Shown here: positions 22,178 to 29,147 of the stretch, piece by piece | How positions within the stretch are numbered: position 1 is the first letter of the stretch | How the letters are laid out: the number at the start of each line of letters is the position of its first letter | NCBI GenBank assembly: GCA_024508935.1 | Contig: JANINW010000002.1 | Span: forward strand, 1-41,132 | Length of the DNA stretch: 41,132 nt | Source: Flavipsychrobacter sp. | GTDB lineage: Bacteria > Bacteroidota > Bacteroidia > Chitinophagales > Chitinophagaceae | Direction of reading: 5' to 3' | Program-made: the position numbers and the translations under genes | The notes under the pieces: generated by a model | Told to the model about the DNA's origin: nothing | Database searches by the model: none | The model's input: the letters and a program-made list of their open reading frames with translations, nothing else

Positions 22178-23575
22178 ATGGCAGAATTCACTACTGCAAA
22201 AAAAGGTAACCGTCTCACGCTATATATAATAATAGGTCTTATCGCCGGTATTGCTTTGGGCTTTTGGCTCAACAGCAGTTATGTAAATAAGGAGAATGAG
22301 CGTATAGCCATTGCAGAGACGAGGATAAAAGGTATAGACCACCGGCTATCCGTTATCACCGATACTACAACCGCATTGTATCAAAGTCTTGCCGGCGAGC
22401 TGCAAACCGTCTCTAAAGAAAAATCGGCAGCCATTGCAGAACGCGATGATAAGATAGATGGCTTTGCCTTACTGGCAGATATATTCCTCCGGCTTATAAA
22501 AATGATCGTGGCACCACTGGTATTTACCACGCTGGTGGTTGGTGTGGCCAAACTGGGCGATATCAAAACAGTGGGCCGTATAGGCGGGCGTACCCTGCTC
22601 TGGTTCTTTGCTGCATCATTCACCAGCCTGCTATTGGGTATGATGCTGGTCAATTTCTTCAAACCCGGACTGAACATGCACCTGGCATTACCCGATGCTA
22701 CAGTAGATACCGGCATTAAGAAAACAGCCCTTACGCTAAAGGACTTTCTATACCATGTATTCCCTGCCAGCATATTTGAGTCGATGGCGAAGAACGAGAT
22801 ATTGCAGATAGTCGTATTCTCCCTGTTCTTCGGTGTGGCCACAGCATCTATAGGTGAGAAGGGAGAAGTAGTGATAAAAGCAATGGATGCGATAGCGCAT
22901 GTGATACTGAAGGTGACAGGTTATGTAATGAACTTTGCGCCTGTAGCTGTATTCGGTGCCATGACCGCTATTATAGCCAAGCAGGGTATTGGCATACTTA
23001 AAACCTATTCCATATTTATTTCAGAATTCTATACAGGACTGCTCCTGTTATGGATCATCCTTCTGCTTGCAGGTTCCCTGTTTATAAAGAAAAGGATATT
23101 CACCCTGGTGAAGCGTATAAAGGAACCGATACTGCTTGCCTTCAGCACCAGCAGCAGTGAGGCCGCTTTCCCCAAGACCATGCTTGAACTGGAACGCTTT
23201 GGCTGCAAGGATAAGATAGTAAGCTTTGTATTGCCGCTGGGTTATTCCTTCAACCTCGATGGCTCTATGATGTATATGACCTTTGCCTCGCTGTTCATAG
23301 CGCAGTCTTATGGCATACATCTCGACTTTGGCACGCAGATGAGTATGCTATTAGTGCTGATGCTCACCAGCAAGGGTGTTGCGGGCGTGCCGCGAGCATC
23401 GCTGGTAGTAATAGCCGGTACACTCGCGACATTCAACATACCCGAAGCCGGGCTGGCCTTGCTGCTGGGCATAGACCCGCTGCTTGACATGGGCCGTAGT
23501 GCTACCAATGTGGTGGGCAACAGCGTGGCCACTGCTGTGGTGAGCAAATGGGAAAATGCACTGGAAACAACGTAG
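22178..23575 (+). CDS. Dicarboxylate/amino acid:cation symporter (DAACS) with an extra loop
   Basis: The 465-aa inner-membrane transporter shows the glutamate-transporter core: hairpin 1 STSSSEAAFP (323-332), NLDGSMMY (359-366), hairpin 2 KGVAGVP (399-405) and DMGRSATNVVGN (437-448). It should import dicarboxylates or acidic or neutral amino acids with Na+ or H+. After the first helix there is an unusual charged, helical stretch of about 60 residues (35-95), including AIAETRIKGIDHRLSVI and GELQTVSKEKSAAIAERDD, before the second helix. The family normally has a short link here. The last motif ends in Asn448 where GltPh-like members have Asp. Confidence 0.9.
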   Translation: MAEFTTAKKGNRLTLYIIIGLIAGIALGFWLNSSYVNKENERIAIAETRIKGIDHRLSVITDTTTALYQSLAGELQTVSKEKSAAIAERDDKIDGFALLADIFLRLIKMIVAPLVFTTLVVGVAKLGDIKTVGRIGGRTLLWFFAASFTSLLLGMMLVNFFKPGLNMHLALPDATVDTGIKKTALTLKDFLYHVFPASIFESMAKNEILQIVVFSLFFGVATASIGEKGEVVIKAMDAIAHVILKVTGYVMNFAPVAVFGAMTAIIAKQGIGILKTYSIFISEFYTGLLLLWIILLLAGSLFIKKRIFTLVKRIKEPILLAFSTSSSEAAFPKTMLELERFGCKDKIVSFVLPLGYSFNLDGSMMYMTFASLFIAQSYGIHLDFGTQMSMLLVLMLTSKGVAGVPRASLVVIAGTLATFNIPEAGLALLLGIDPLLDMGRSATNVVGNSVATAVVSKWENALETT

Positions 23576-23586
23576 TTCGATTATTT

Positions 23587-23904
23587 ATGAATGAAATTGA
23601 TTTCATAGCAATATTAAACTATAGAACTACAGGAGAAGGTGGTAGGAAAACGCCTGCTCGTTCAGGGTACAGGCCACAGGTGAAATTCCCTTTCTCCGAA
23701 ATGCAGACATCAGGGCAGCAAACATTTTTCGGGAAAGAATGGGTATATCCGGGCGACACTGTAAAGGCGAACATTAAAATTTTGATGACAGATTTTTTTG
23801 CTCATTGCCTTGAAGAGGGGATGAGCTTTGAATTCAGGGAAGGGGCAATGATAATAGGAACCGGGAAAATTATTGAGATTGTAAATGAAGAATTAAGAAA
23901 ATAA
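23587..23904 (+). CDS. Stand-alone EF-Tu domain III-like protein
   Basis: From ATG 23587 the product is 105 aa. The motifs follow the C-terminal domain of elongation factor Tu in order: GRKTPARSGYRPQVKF (19-34), YPGDTVKANIKIL (54-66), LEEGMSFEFREG (75-86) and GTGKI (91-95). No GTPase domain is present in or near this gene, so it is not a split EF-Tu. EF-Tu domain III binds tRNA and EF-Ts, and this protein might compete for a translation partner (inference). It begins 11 bp after the symporter gene and is more AT-rich than it. A longer start inside that gene is possible but unlikely. Confidence 0.75.
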   Translation: MNEIDFIAILNYRTTGEGGRKTPARSGYRPQVKFPFSEMQTSGQQTFFGKEWVYPGDTVKANIKILMTDFFAHCLEEGMSFEFREGAMIIGTGKIIEIVNEELRK

Positions 23905-23986
23905 ATAATGGCGGGAATATTTCTAAATGCGCTGGAAGAATAGATTTCCCGTAATTTCTTTATTTTCACCGTTCTAAGCACTAATC

Positions 23987-24664
23987 ATGCACGATTTTAT
24001 AGAACTGATCAAAGAACTGATGAACGCCGAAAAGTTAGCCGCCCTGGTAACTTTGTATGGCGGACTATACCTTGTAGCCTTTATCATTTTTGCAGAAACA
24101 GGTTTGTTTGTAGGCTTCTTCCTGCCGGGAGATTCCCTGCTGTTTGTTACCGGCCTGATGATAGCCAATTCGCAAAGCCCGTTCGGCAATGATTTTGCCA
24201 ACCTGGCTTACTGGATAACGCTCATAACCATTGCCGGTGTACTGGGTAATATGGTGGGGTATTGGTTCGGGCGGAAGACCGGCCCCTTGCTTTTCGAGCG
24301 AAGGGATACATTGTTATTCAAGAAAAAGCACGTTATACAAGCCAAAGAGTTTTACGACCAGCGTGGCGGCAGTGCTATTATCCTGGCGCGCTTCCTGCCT
24401 ATCGTGCGCACCTTTGCACCTATCGTAGCCGGTGTGGTAGGTATGGACAGGAAGAAATTCTTTTTATTCAACGTGGTGGGCTGTATAGCCTGGGTGGTTA
24501 GCGCCATTTTGCTGGGCTATTTCCTGGGTGAGAATGAATGGGTGAAGCATAATTTTGAAAAAATAGTGATAGGCCTGATAGTTGTGACTACAGCACCTGT
24601 ATTATTTAAAATGTTCTTTGGCAAAAAGAAACCCGTTGCTGTAGAAGCAGACGGTGAGCAGTAA
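23987..24664 (+). CDS. DedA-family membrane protein
   Basis: The 225-aa inner-membrane protein has the DedA/VTT signatures: an early acidic residue in FAETGLFVGFFLPGDS (35-50) and the re-entrant RFLPIVRTFAPIVAG (135-149), with helices on both sides. DedA proteins act in lipid-carrier or phospholipid flipping and envelope homeostasis, and some flip undecaprenyl phosphate. Which substrate this copy handles is unknown. It lies 6 bp ahead of an MFS transporter gene and is probably co-transcribed with it. Confidence 0.92.
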   Translation: MHDFIELIKELMNAEKLAALVTLYGGLYLVAFIIFAETGLFVGFFLPGDSLLFVTGLMIANSQSPFGNDFANLAYWITLITIAGVLGNMVGYWFGRKTGPLLFERRDTLLFKKKHVIQAKEFYDQRGGSAIILARFLPIVRTFAPIVAGVVGMDRKKFFLFNVVGCIAWVVSAILLGYFLGENEWVKHNFEKIVIGLIVVTTAPVLFKMFFGKKKPVAVEADGEQ

Positions 24665-24670
24665 ACCTCT

Positions 24671-25891
24671 ATGCAGCAAAATAAAAACGCATCTATATTC
24701 GGTATCCCAGTGTTGGTAGCAGCACTGGGATATTTTGTTGATATATACGACCTCCTGTTATTCCTTATTGTAAGGATAAAAAGCCTGAAAAGCCTGGGCC
24801 TGCCCGAAGATGAGATTGGCAAAGTAGGCCTGCAGATAGCCAGTCACCAGATGTGGGGGCTGTTGATAGGCGGTATTATATGGGGTGTGCTGGGCGATAA
24901 GAAAGGCAGGCTGAGTGTACTCTTTGGTTCTATACTATTATACTCGCTGGCCAATATTGCCAATGGTTTTGTAACCACGGTAGACCAATACAGCCTTTGC
25001 CGTTTTATTGCAGGTATAGGGCTGGCAGGTGAGCTGGGTGCAGGTATTACACTGGTAAGCGAACTGATACCGAAAGAAAAACGCGGGGTAGCTACATCGA
25101 TGGTGGCCGGCATAGGGCTTACCGGCGCAGTGGTCGCTTATTTTATAGGCCAGGAGTTTGACTGGAGGGTATGCTATTATATAGGTGGCGGACTGGGGCT
25201 TTGCCTGCTGCTACTGCGTGTTACGGTTTTCGAATCGGGCATGTTCAAACAGATACAGCACGCAGAAGTTGTGAAAGGGAATTTCCTGATGTTCTTTACC
25301 AACCGCAAACGTTTTAAAAAATATATACTCAGCATTCTTATAGGTCTTCCTACCTGGTATGTGATAGGTATCATCGTTGGCTTCTCCAACGAATTTGGTA
25401 AGCAGTTCAATATACAGGAGCCTATCAATCCCGGCAAAGCGGTTATGTATGCCTATGCAGCTATCTCTGTAGGCGACATACTGATAGGCTTAGTAAGCCA
25501 GTGGCTGAAAAGCCGTAAGAAAGCACTGTTCATCTTTTATGGGATAACGGTCTTCGGTATTTTGCAGTATTTCACCCAGTACAACGGCACTGCTACAAAC
25601 ATGTACCTTATCTGTGCACTGCTGGGCTTCGGCACCGGCTTCTGGGCCATATTCGTAACTATGGCTGCCGAGCACTTCGGTACCAACCTGCGTGCTACTG
25701 CCGCTACTACCGTGCCTAACATGGTGCGAGGTGCATTGCCGCTTATCATCTGGATGTTCACCAAACTGCAGGTATTCGGGTATGTAGAAGCTGCTGCCAT
25801 AACAGGTGGCGTAGTTATGACCATCAGCATTATAGCTGCATTGATGACTGAAGAGACTTTTGGCAAAGACCTTGACTTTTTAGAACAATAA
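24671..25891 (+). CDS. MFS transporter
   Basis: The 406-aa protein has about 12 membrane helices, the MFS motif A GDKKGR (75-80) between helices 2 and 3, and an acidic pair in the first helix (DIYDLLLF, 24-31). The RFIAGIGLAGELGAG segment in helix 4 resembles metabolite:H+ symporters of the sugar/ShiA type. The substrate is unknown. It starts 6 bp after the dedA-like gene and its stop is followed directly by a terminator hairpin. Confidence 0.88.
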   Translation: MQQNKNASIFGIPVLVAALGYFVDIYDLLLFLIVRIKSLKSLGLPEDEIGKVGLQIASHQMWGLLIGGIIWGVLGDKKGRLSVLFGSILLYSLANIANGFVTTVDQYSLCRFIAGIGLAGELGAGITLVSELIPKEKRGVATSMVAGIGLTGAVVAYFIGQEFDWRVCYYIGGGLGLCLLLLRVTVFESGMFKQIQHAEVVKGNFLMFFTNRKRFKKYILSILIGLPTWYVIGIIVGFSNEFGKQFNIQEPINPGKAVMYAYAAISVGDILIGLVSQWLKSRKKALFIFYGITVFGILQYFTQYNGTATNMYLICALLGFGTGFWAIFVTMAAEHFGTNLRATAATTVPNMVRGALPLIIWMFTKLQVFGYVEAAAITGGVVMTISIIAALMTEETFGKDLDFLEQ

Positions 25892-25920
25892 AAAGAGCAA
25901 TACATTGCGTATTGCTCTTT
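25892..25920. terminator. Bidirectional terminator between MFS and DoxX genes
   Basis: A perfect 12-bp stem (25892-25903 with 25909-25920) has a 5-nt loop and A/T-rich ends. The longer T run is on the minus strand, so it mainly ends the DoxX/VOC operon. Confidence 0.85.
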
Positions 25921-25942
25921 CAGGTATAAAAGCAGTTATTGC

Positions 25943-26320
25943 TTAGGCCATAACTGCTTTTTGCTTTTTATGGTAGAGTATATAAGAGGCAAAACAGAAT
26001 GCTATGACCAGCAGCATGAAAAAGGTGCCGCCACCTACGCCTGCTACTACTGTTATGGAATAGATGGCACCTATAAGATCGAAAGCGAGACCTGCATAAG
26101 CCCATTCCTTTAGCCTTGGGAAACCGGGCACCAGTATGCCTATCACACCCAGTATTTTAGCTATGCCTATAAAACGTGTGAAATAGTCGGGGTAATGCAA
26201 CACGCCATTCATAAATTTTGTGGCATCCTCATTGACCATAGCATCGGGTATGGCAGAGAACAGCATAAAGCCCGCGAATAAAATGGTTACGATCCAGTAA
26301 GCGATATTTATCTTTTTCAT
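25943..26320 (-). CDS. DoxX-like membrane protein
   Basis: The 125-aa four-helix membrane protein shows the DoxX-like features: helix 1 AYWIVTILFAGFMLFSAIPD, then YFTRFIGIAKILGVIGILVP and two further helices. DoxX-type proteins are linked to thiosulfate or quinone oxidation and redox stress, but the role is unproven in most cases. It is the last gene of a five-gene minus-strand operon and begins 18 bp after the first PhnB-like gene. Confidence 0.85.
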   Translation of the reverse strand: MKKINIAYWIVTILFAGFMLFSAIPDAMVNEDATKFMNGVLHYPDYFTRFIGIAKILGVIGILVPGFPRLKEWAYAGLAFDLIGAIYSITVVAGVGGGTFFMLLVIAFCFASYILYHKKQKAVMA

Positions 26321-26338
26321 AGCAATTGTTTTTAGTGA

Positions 26339-26770
26339 TTATTGTTGCATGTTTTTGTCATAGCTCACCATCCACTGTATGCCGTATTTATCAACCAGCA
26401 TACCAAAGTAAGCACCCCAGAAAGTATTTTCCTGCGGCATAATTACATTGCCGCCTGCTGCAAGCCCATTGAACAGGCGGGTAGCATCTGCTTCGCTATC
26501 GGCGCTAACAGATATATGAAAATTGTCGCCCCTGGTGCCTGGGCCAAATGCTGTAGGTCTGTCCCCGCCCATCAGTACATGGCCGGCTCCTATTGGCAGG
26601 GCTATGTGCATGATCTCGTCATCGCCTGCGCCTTCAGGTTTGGGTACACCTGCAGGTATATCGCTGTTGCGCATAACAGTAGCAAATTCGCCGCCGAATA
26701 CTGATTTGTAAAAATCGAATGCTTCGGCGCAGTTGCCGTTAAAAAGCAGGTAAGGATTAAGTGCTGCCAT
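26339..26770 (-). CDS. PhnB-like VOC-family protein (copy 1)
   Basis: The 143-aa product starts with PYLLFNGNCAEAFDFYKSVFGGEF, the signature of the PhnB/YjdN branch of the vicinal oxygen chelate superfamily. It continues with GHVLMGGDRP and closes with WGAYFGMLVDKYGIQWMVSY. Many such proteins are mislabelled as 3-demethylubiquinone methyltransferases, and no methyltransferase motif is present. One of three related copies in the same operon. Copy 3 is the closest by eye (both have F-W-G-x-x-F-G-M-x-V-D-K). The substrate is unknown. Confidence 0.88.
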   Translation of the reverse strand: MAALNPYLLFNGNCAEAFDFYKSVFGGEFATVMRNSDIPAGVPKPEGAGDDEIMHIALPIGAGHVLMGGDRPTAFGPGTRGDNFHISVSADSEADATRLFNGLAAGGNVIMPQENTFWGAYFGMLVDKYGIQWMVSYDKNMQQ

Positions 26771-26812
26771 TGTTTTAGTTTTTAAAGTGGTTATTGATTA
26801 TTGATTTATTAT

Positions 26813-27025
26813 TTATAAAAGCATTTCGCAGTGATAACCTTTGGTAGAAATGATCTCGATTACTTTACCGGGTATAATGCCTTCCTGCTCTATCCGCAGT
26901 ACACGGTCACAGTCTTCGAGATCGAAGCTGATGCGGCTGCCAGGGAAGTGACGCAGCAGGATATCTGTAAGCATCATAGATACCTCTTCGCAACTCACAT
27001 TCGTTTTAAAGACTTCTACCATCAT
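26813..27025 (-). CDS. Small HMA-like ferredoxin-fold protein without the CxxC motif
   Basis: The 70-aa product (MMVEVFKTNV...) has the beta-alpha-beta-beta-alpha-beta pattern of heavy-metal-associated domains, with FDLEDCDRVLRIE (34-46) and IEIISTKGYHCEMLL near the end. It lacks the CxxC metal motif, and only isolated cysteines are present. A second Met one codon in could be the start. It lies 11 bp downstream of PhnB-like copy 2 and 42 bp upstream of copy 1, so it belongs to the operon. Its function is unknown. Confidence 0.65.
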   Translation of the reverse strand: MMVEVFKTNVSCEEVSMMLTDILLRHFPGSRISFDLEDCDRVLRIEQEGIIPGKVIEIISTKGYHCEMLL

Positions 27026-27036
27026 ACTAATATCGC

Positions 27037-27444
27037 TTAATTATTCCCGAAGTACAGTATCCATTCCATACCGTATTTGTCTGTGAGGGCACCGATAGTG
27101 CCGGCAAAGAACTCATGTGGCGGCCTTGTCTTTTTCCCGCCTGCCGATAATTTTTCATAGAACCCTGCCATCTCTTCCTTAGTGCTGCAGCTCAATGATA
27201 TATTCACCGGGCTATATGCCGGGGCAGGGTTGGGGTTGGCCATATCTGATGCCAGAAGTACGATACCTCCATTATTGAGGCTGGCATGTAATATGCCTTC
27301 ACGCAAAGCTGGTGGAAAATCATTCGCCATTGGCGAATCACTTATTTTCTGCATAAATAACTCACCGCCCAGGCAATCTTTATAGAAGCTCATGGCTTCG
27401 GCACAGTTGCCGTTGAACAGCAGGTATGGACTGGTTTGTGTCAT
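27037..27444 (-). CDS. PhnB-like VOC-family protein (copy 2)
   Basis: The 135-aa product starts SPYLLFNGNCAEAMSFYKDC and contains GGIVLLASDM in the position of the GGDRP strand. It ends FFAGTIGALTDKYGMEWILYF. It is the most divergent of the three copies: the C-terminal W-G-x-x-F-G-M-x-V-D-K motif is replaced by G-T-I-G-A-L-T-D-K, so its active site probably differs. It is 18 bp downstream of copy 3. Confidence 0.88.
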   Translation of the reverse strand: MTQTSPYLLFNGNCAEAMSFYKDCLGGELFMQKISDSPMANDFPPALREGILHASLNNGGIVLLASDMANPNPAPAYSPVNISLSCSTKEEMAGFYEKLSAGGKKTRPPHEFFAGTIGALTDKYGMEWILYFGNN

Positions 27445-27462
27445 TGGGTATGGATTTTTTTG

Positions 27463-27888
27463 TTAAAAATGTTTTGACTGATAATTGATGACCCATTGTA
27501 TGCCGAACTTATCTACGAACATGCCGAAGAACGAACCCCAGAATGCTTTTTCCAGCGGCACCCTTACTTCTCCACCGGCAGATAGCGCTTTAAACAGGTC
27601 TTTAGTCTCCTCCTCGCTATTGCCCTGTATGGCTATCGAAAAATTGTCTCCCTTGCTGGTAGGATGGCAATACTCCGGCCTGTCGCTGCCCATCAGTACC
27701 GTTTCATCGCTGATAGGTAATGAGATATACATAATGCGTTCCGGGCTTTCTTCCGGCACGGGCAAGCTGTCGGGCACATCTTTATACCGCAGCAGGCCTG
27801 TAAACTCCCCTCCAAACACCGACCTGTAAAAAATAAATGCTTCTTCACAGTTACCATCAAAATTCAAATAGGGGTTGATCAATGCCAT
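27463..27888 (-). CDS. PhnB-like VOC-family protein (copy 3), first gene of the operon
   Basis: The start at 27888 gives MALINPYLNFDGNCEEAF, aligned with the other copies. A longer reading from 27924 begins within the leader and overlaps the palindrome at 27913-27927, so it is rejected. The 141-aa product has ETVLMGSDRPEY and closes FWGSFFGMFVDKFGIQWVINY. It heads the minus-strand operon and is divergent from a GlxA-type regulator. Confidence 0.88.
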   Translation of the reverse strand: MALINPYLNFDGNCEEAFIFYRSVFGGEFTGLLRYKDVPDSLPVPEESPERIMYISLPISDETVLMGSDRPEYCHPTSKGDNFSIAIQGNSEEETKDLFKALSAGGEVRVPLEKAFWGSFFGMFVDKFGIQWVINYQSKHF

Positions 27889-27912
27889 CTTACAATCTTT
27901 ATTTGTTCCTGG

Positions 27913-27927
27913 AGCATGCAGCATGCT
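27913..27927. promoter_or_regulatory. Candidate operator 1: AGCATGC-A-GCATGCT
   Basis: A perfect 7-bp inverted repeat with one central base overlaps the predicted transcript start of the VOC/DoxX operon. Confidence 0.5.
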
Positions 27928-27937
27928 ATCGTTACAG

Positions 27938-27945
27938 CAAAAGTA
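27938..27945 (-). promoter_or_regulatory. -7 promoter box (TACTTTTG) of the VOC/DoxX operon
   Basis: A perfect TAnnTTTG box on the minus strand lies between two palindromes. Confidence 0.6.
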
Positions 27946-27950
27946 AAATG

Positions 27951-27967
27951 CGCCTTTGGCAAAGGCG
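27951..27967. promoter_or_regulatory. Candidate operator 2: CGCCTTTG-G-CAAAGGCG
   Basis: A perfect 8-bp inverted repeat with one central base lies directly upstream of the -7 box, where a -33 element or a regulator would sit. Confidence 0.55.
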
Positions 27968-27996
27968 GGGTGTTAAAACGGCATTATAAGGGGTTG

Positions 27997-28025
27997 TTTG
28001 CGACAGGTGCTTTTTCGTAAATTTG
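27997..28025 (+). promoter_or_regulatory. Promoter of the GlxA-type regulator (TTTG-N17-TAAATTTG)
   Basis: TTTG at 27997-28000 and TAAATTTG at 28018-28025 are 17 bp apart. The start codon follows only 5 bp after the box, so the message should be leaderless or nearly so. Confidence 0.55.
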
Positions 28026-28030
28026 AACTT

Positions 28031-29011
28031 ATGGTACACATATCTATCCTCATTCCAAAGAAAGCAATATTAGGCAGCCTCGAAGGCTCCAGGCAATTGT
28101 TTGCCCAGGTAAACCAGTTCTTTAAAATGCGCGGTGCTCCGCCATTATTCAAAGTACAGCTGGTAGGCCTTACTAAAGAAACACCAGTTAGCGGCGGCCT
28201 GTTCACCGTGAATGCAGATGTACTGCTGGCCGATGTGAAAAAGACCAACCTCATTATTATACCCGCTATAGACGGTGACCTTACCGAAGCGGTGGAGAAC
28301 AACCGCGAGTTTGCAACCTTTATTACTAAGCAATATGCAAAGGGTGCCGAAGTAGCCAGTCTTTGTCTGGGAGCATTTCTGCTGGCATCTACCGGCCTGC
28401 TGGATGGTAAAAAATGTGCTACGCACTGGGCGGCAGCCAACGAGTTCAGGAAGATGTTCCCGAATGTAGACCTGGTAACTGAAAAGATCATTACCGAAGA
28501 GCATGGTATCTATTCCAGCGGCGGGGCTTTCTCTTACCTCAACCTGATACTGCACCTGATAGATAAATATGCAGGGCATGATATAGCCATTCTCTGCGCT
28601 AAAATATTTGCCATAGAAATAGAGCGCAACAGCCAGTCTTCGTTTATGATATTCCAGGGGCAGAAAGAGCATGAGGACGAGCCGGTGAAGAAAGCGCAGG
28701 AGTTCATAGAATCGAACTATGCCGAGCGGACAACGGTAGACCAGCTGGCAGATATGTTTGCCATAGGCCGCAGGAGCTTTGAGCGCCGCTTTAAAAAGGC
28801 CACCGATAATACGGTGAATGAATATATACAGCGGGTGAAGATAGAAGTAGCCAAAAAAGAACTGGAAGCCAGCCGCAAAAGTGTGAACGAGGTAATGTAT
28901 GAAGTAGGTTATTCAGATAATAAGGCTTTCCGGTCTACTTTTAAAAAGATCACCGGCTTATCACCTATAGAATATCGTAATAAATATAGCAAGGAAGCTA
29001 TTGCTGTATAA
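28031..29011 (+). CDS. GlxA-type AraC-family regulator with a DJ-1/PfpI-like domain
   Basis: From ATG 28031 the product is 326 aa. The N-terminal part (about 1-190) is a DJ-1/PfpI-like domain with the elbow ASLCLGAFLLASTGLLDGKK and a conserved ATHWAAANEF segment. The C-terminal part (about 230-320) is an AraC double helix-turn-helix with MFAIGRRSFERRFKKATDNT and EVGYSDNKAFRSTFKKITG. Such regulators sense unknown small molecules. It is divergent from the VOC/HMA/DoxX operon and probably controls it through the palindromes in between. A terminator follows. Confidence 0.92.
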   Translation: MVHISILIPKKAILGSLEGSRQLFAQVNQFFKMRGAPPLFKVQLVGLTKETPVSGGLFTVNADVLLADVKKTNLIIIPAIDGDLTEAVENNREFATFITKQYAKGAEVASLCLGAFLLASTGLLDGKKCATHWAAANEFRKMFPNVDLVTEKIITEEHGIYSSGGAFSYLNLILHLIDKYAGHDIAILCAKIFAIEIERNSQSSFMIFQGQKEHEDEPVKKAQEFIESNYAERTTVDQLADMFAIGRRSFERRFKKATDNTVNEYIQRVKIEVAKKELEASRKSVNEVMYEVGYSDNKAFRSTFKKITGLSPIEYRNKYSKEAIAV

Positions 29012-29036
29012 GGGATCCGAAAGGATAGAGTACAGT

Positions 29037-29063
29037 GGGGCCCATGTATTTGGGCCCTTTTTT
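29037..29063 (+). terminator. Terminator after the GlxA-type regulator
   Basis: The stem GGGCCCA/TGGGCCC with a 6-nt loop is followed by six T residues. Confidence 0.88.
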
Positions 29064-29102
29064 ATGGATTTTTTAAAGAAAATAGGGTATTCAAGTTTAT
29101 TT

Positions 29103-29125
29103 ATACTTTTTTGTACAAATAGTAT
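29103..29125. promoter_or_regulatory. Composite inverted repeat in the suf promoter
   Basis: ATACT (29103-29107) and AGTAT (29121-29125) enclose the palindrome TTGTACAA (29111-29118). The outer ATAC...GTAT ends resemble IscR/Rrf2-type sites. It overlaps the region just upstream of the -7 box, so it could be the operator of the Rrf2 gene at the end of the operon. Confidence 0.45.
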
Positions 29126-29127
29126 GG

Positions 29128-29135
29128 TAACTTTG
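29128..29135 (+). promoter_or_regulatory. -7 promoter box (TAACTTTG) of the suf operon
   Basis: A perfect TAnnTTTG box lies 12 bp before ATG 29148. TTTG at 29110-29113 is closer than usual (14 bp). Confidence 0.6.
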
Positions 29136-29147
29136 CGTTAAGAATAC

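Noticed and set aside
23548-23904. Longer form of the EF-Tu domain III-like gene starting inside the symporter gene
   Set aside because: The first 13 codons overlap the symporter end and have no similarity to EF-Tu. ATG 23587 fits better.
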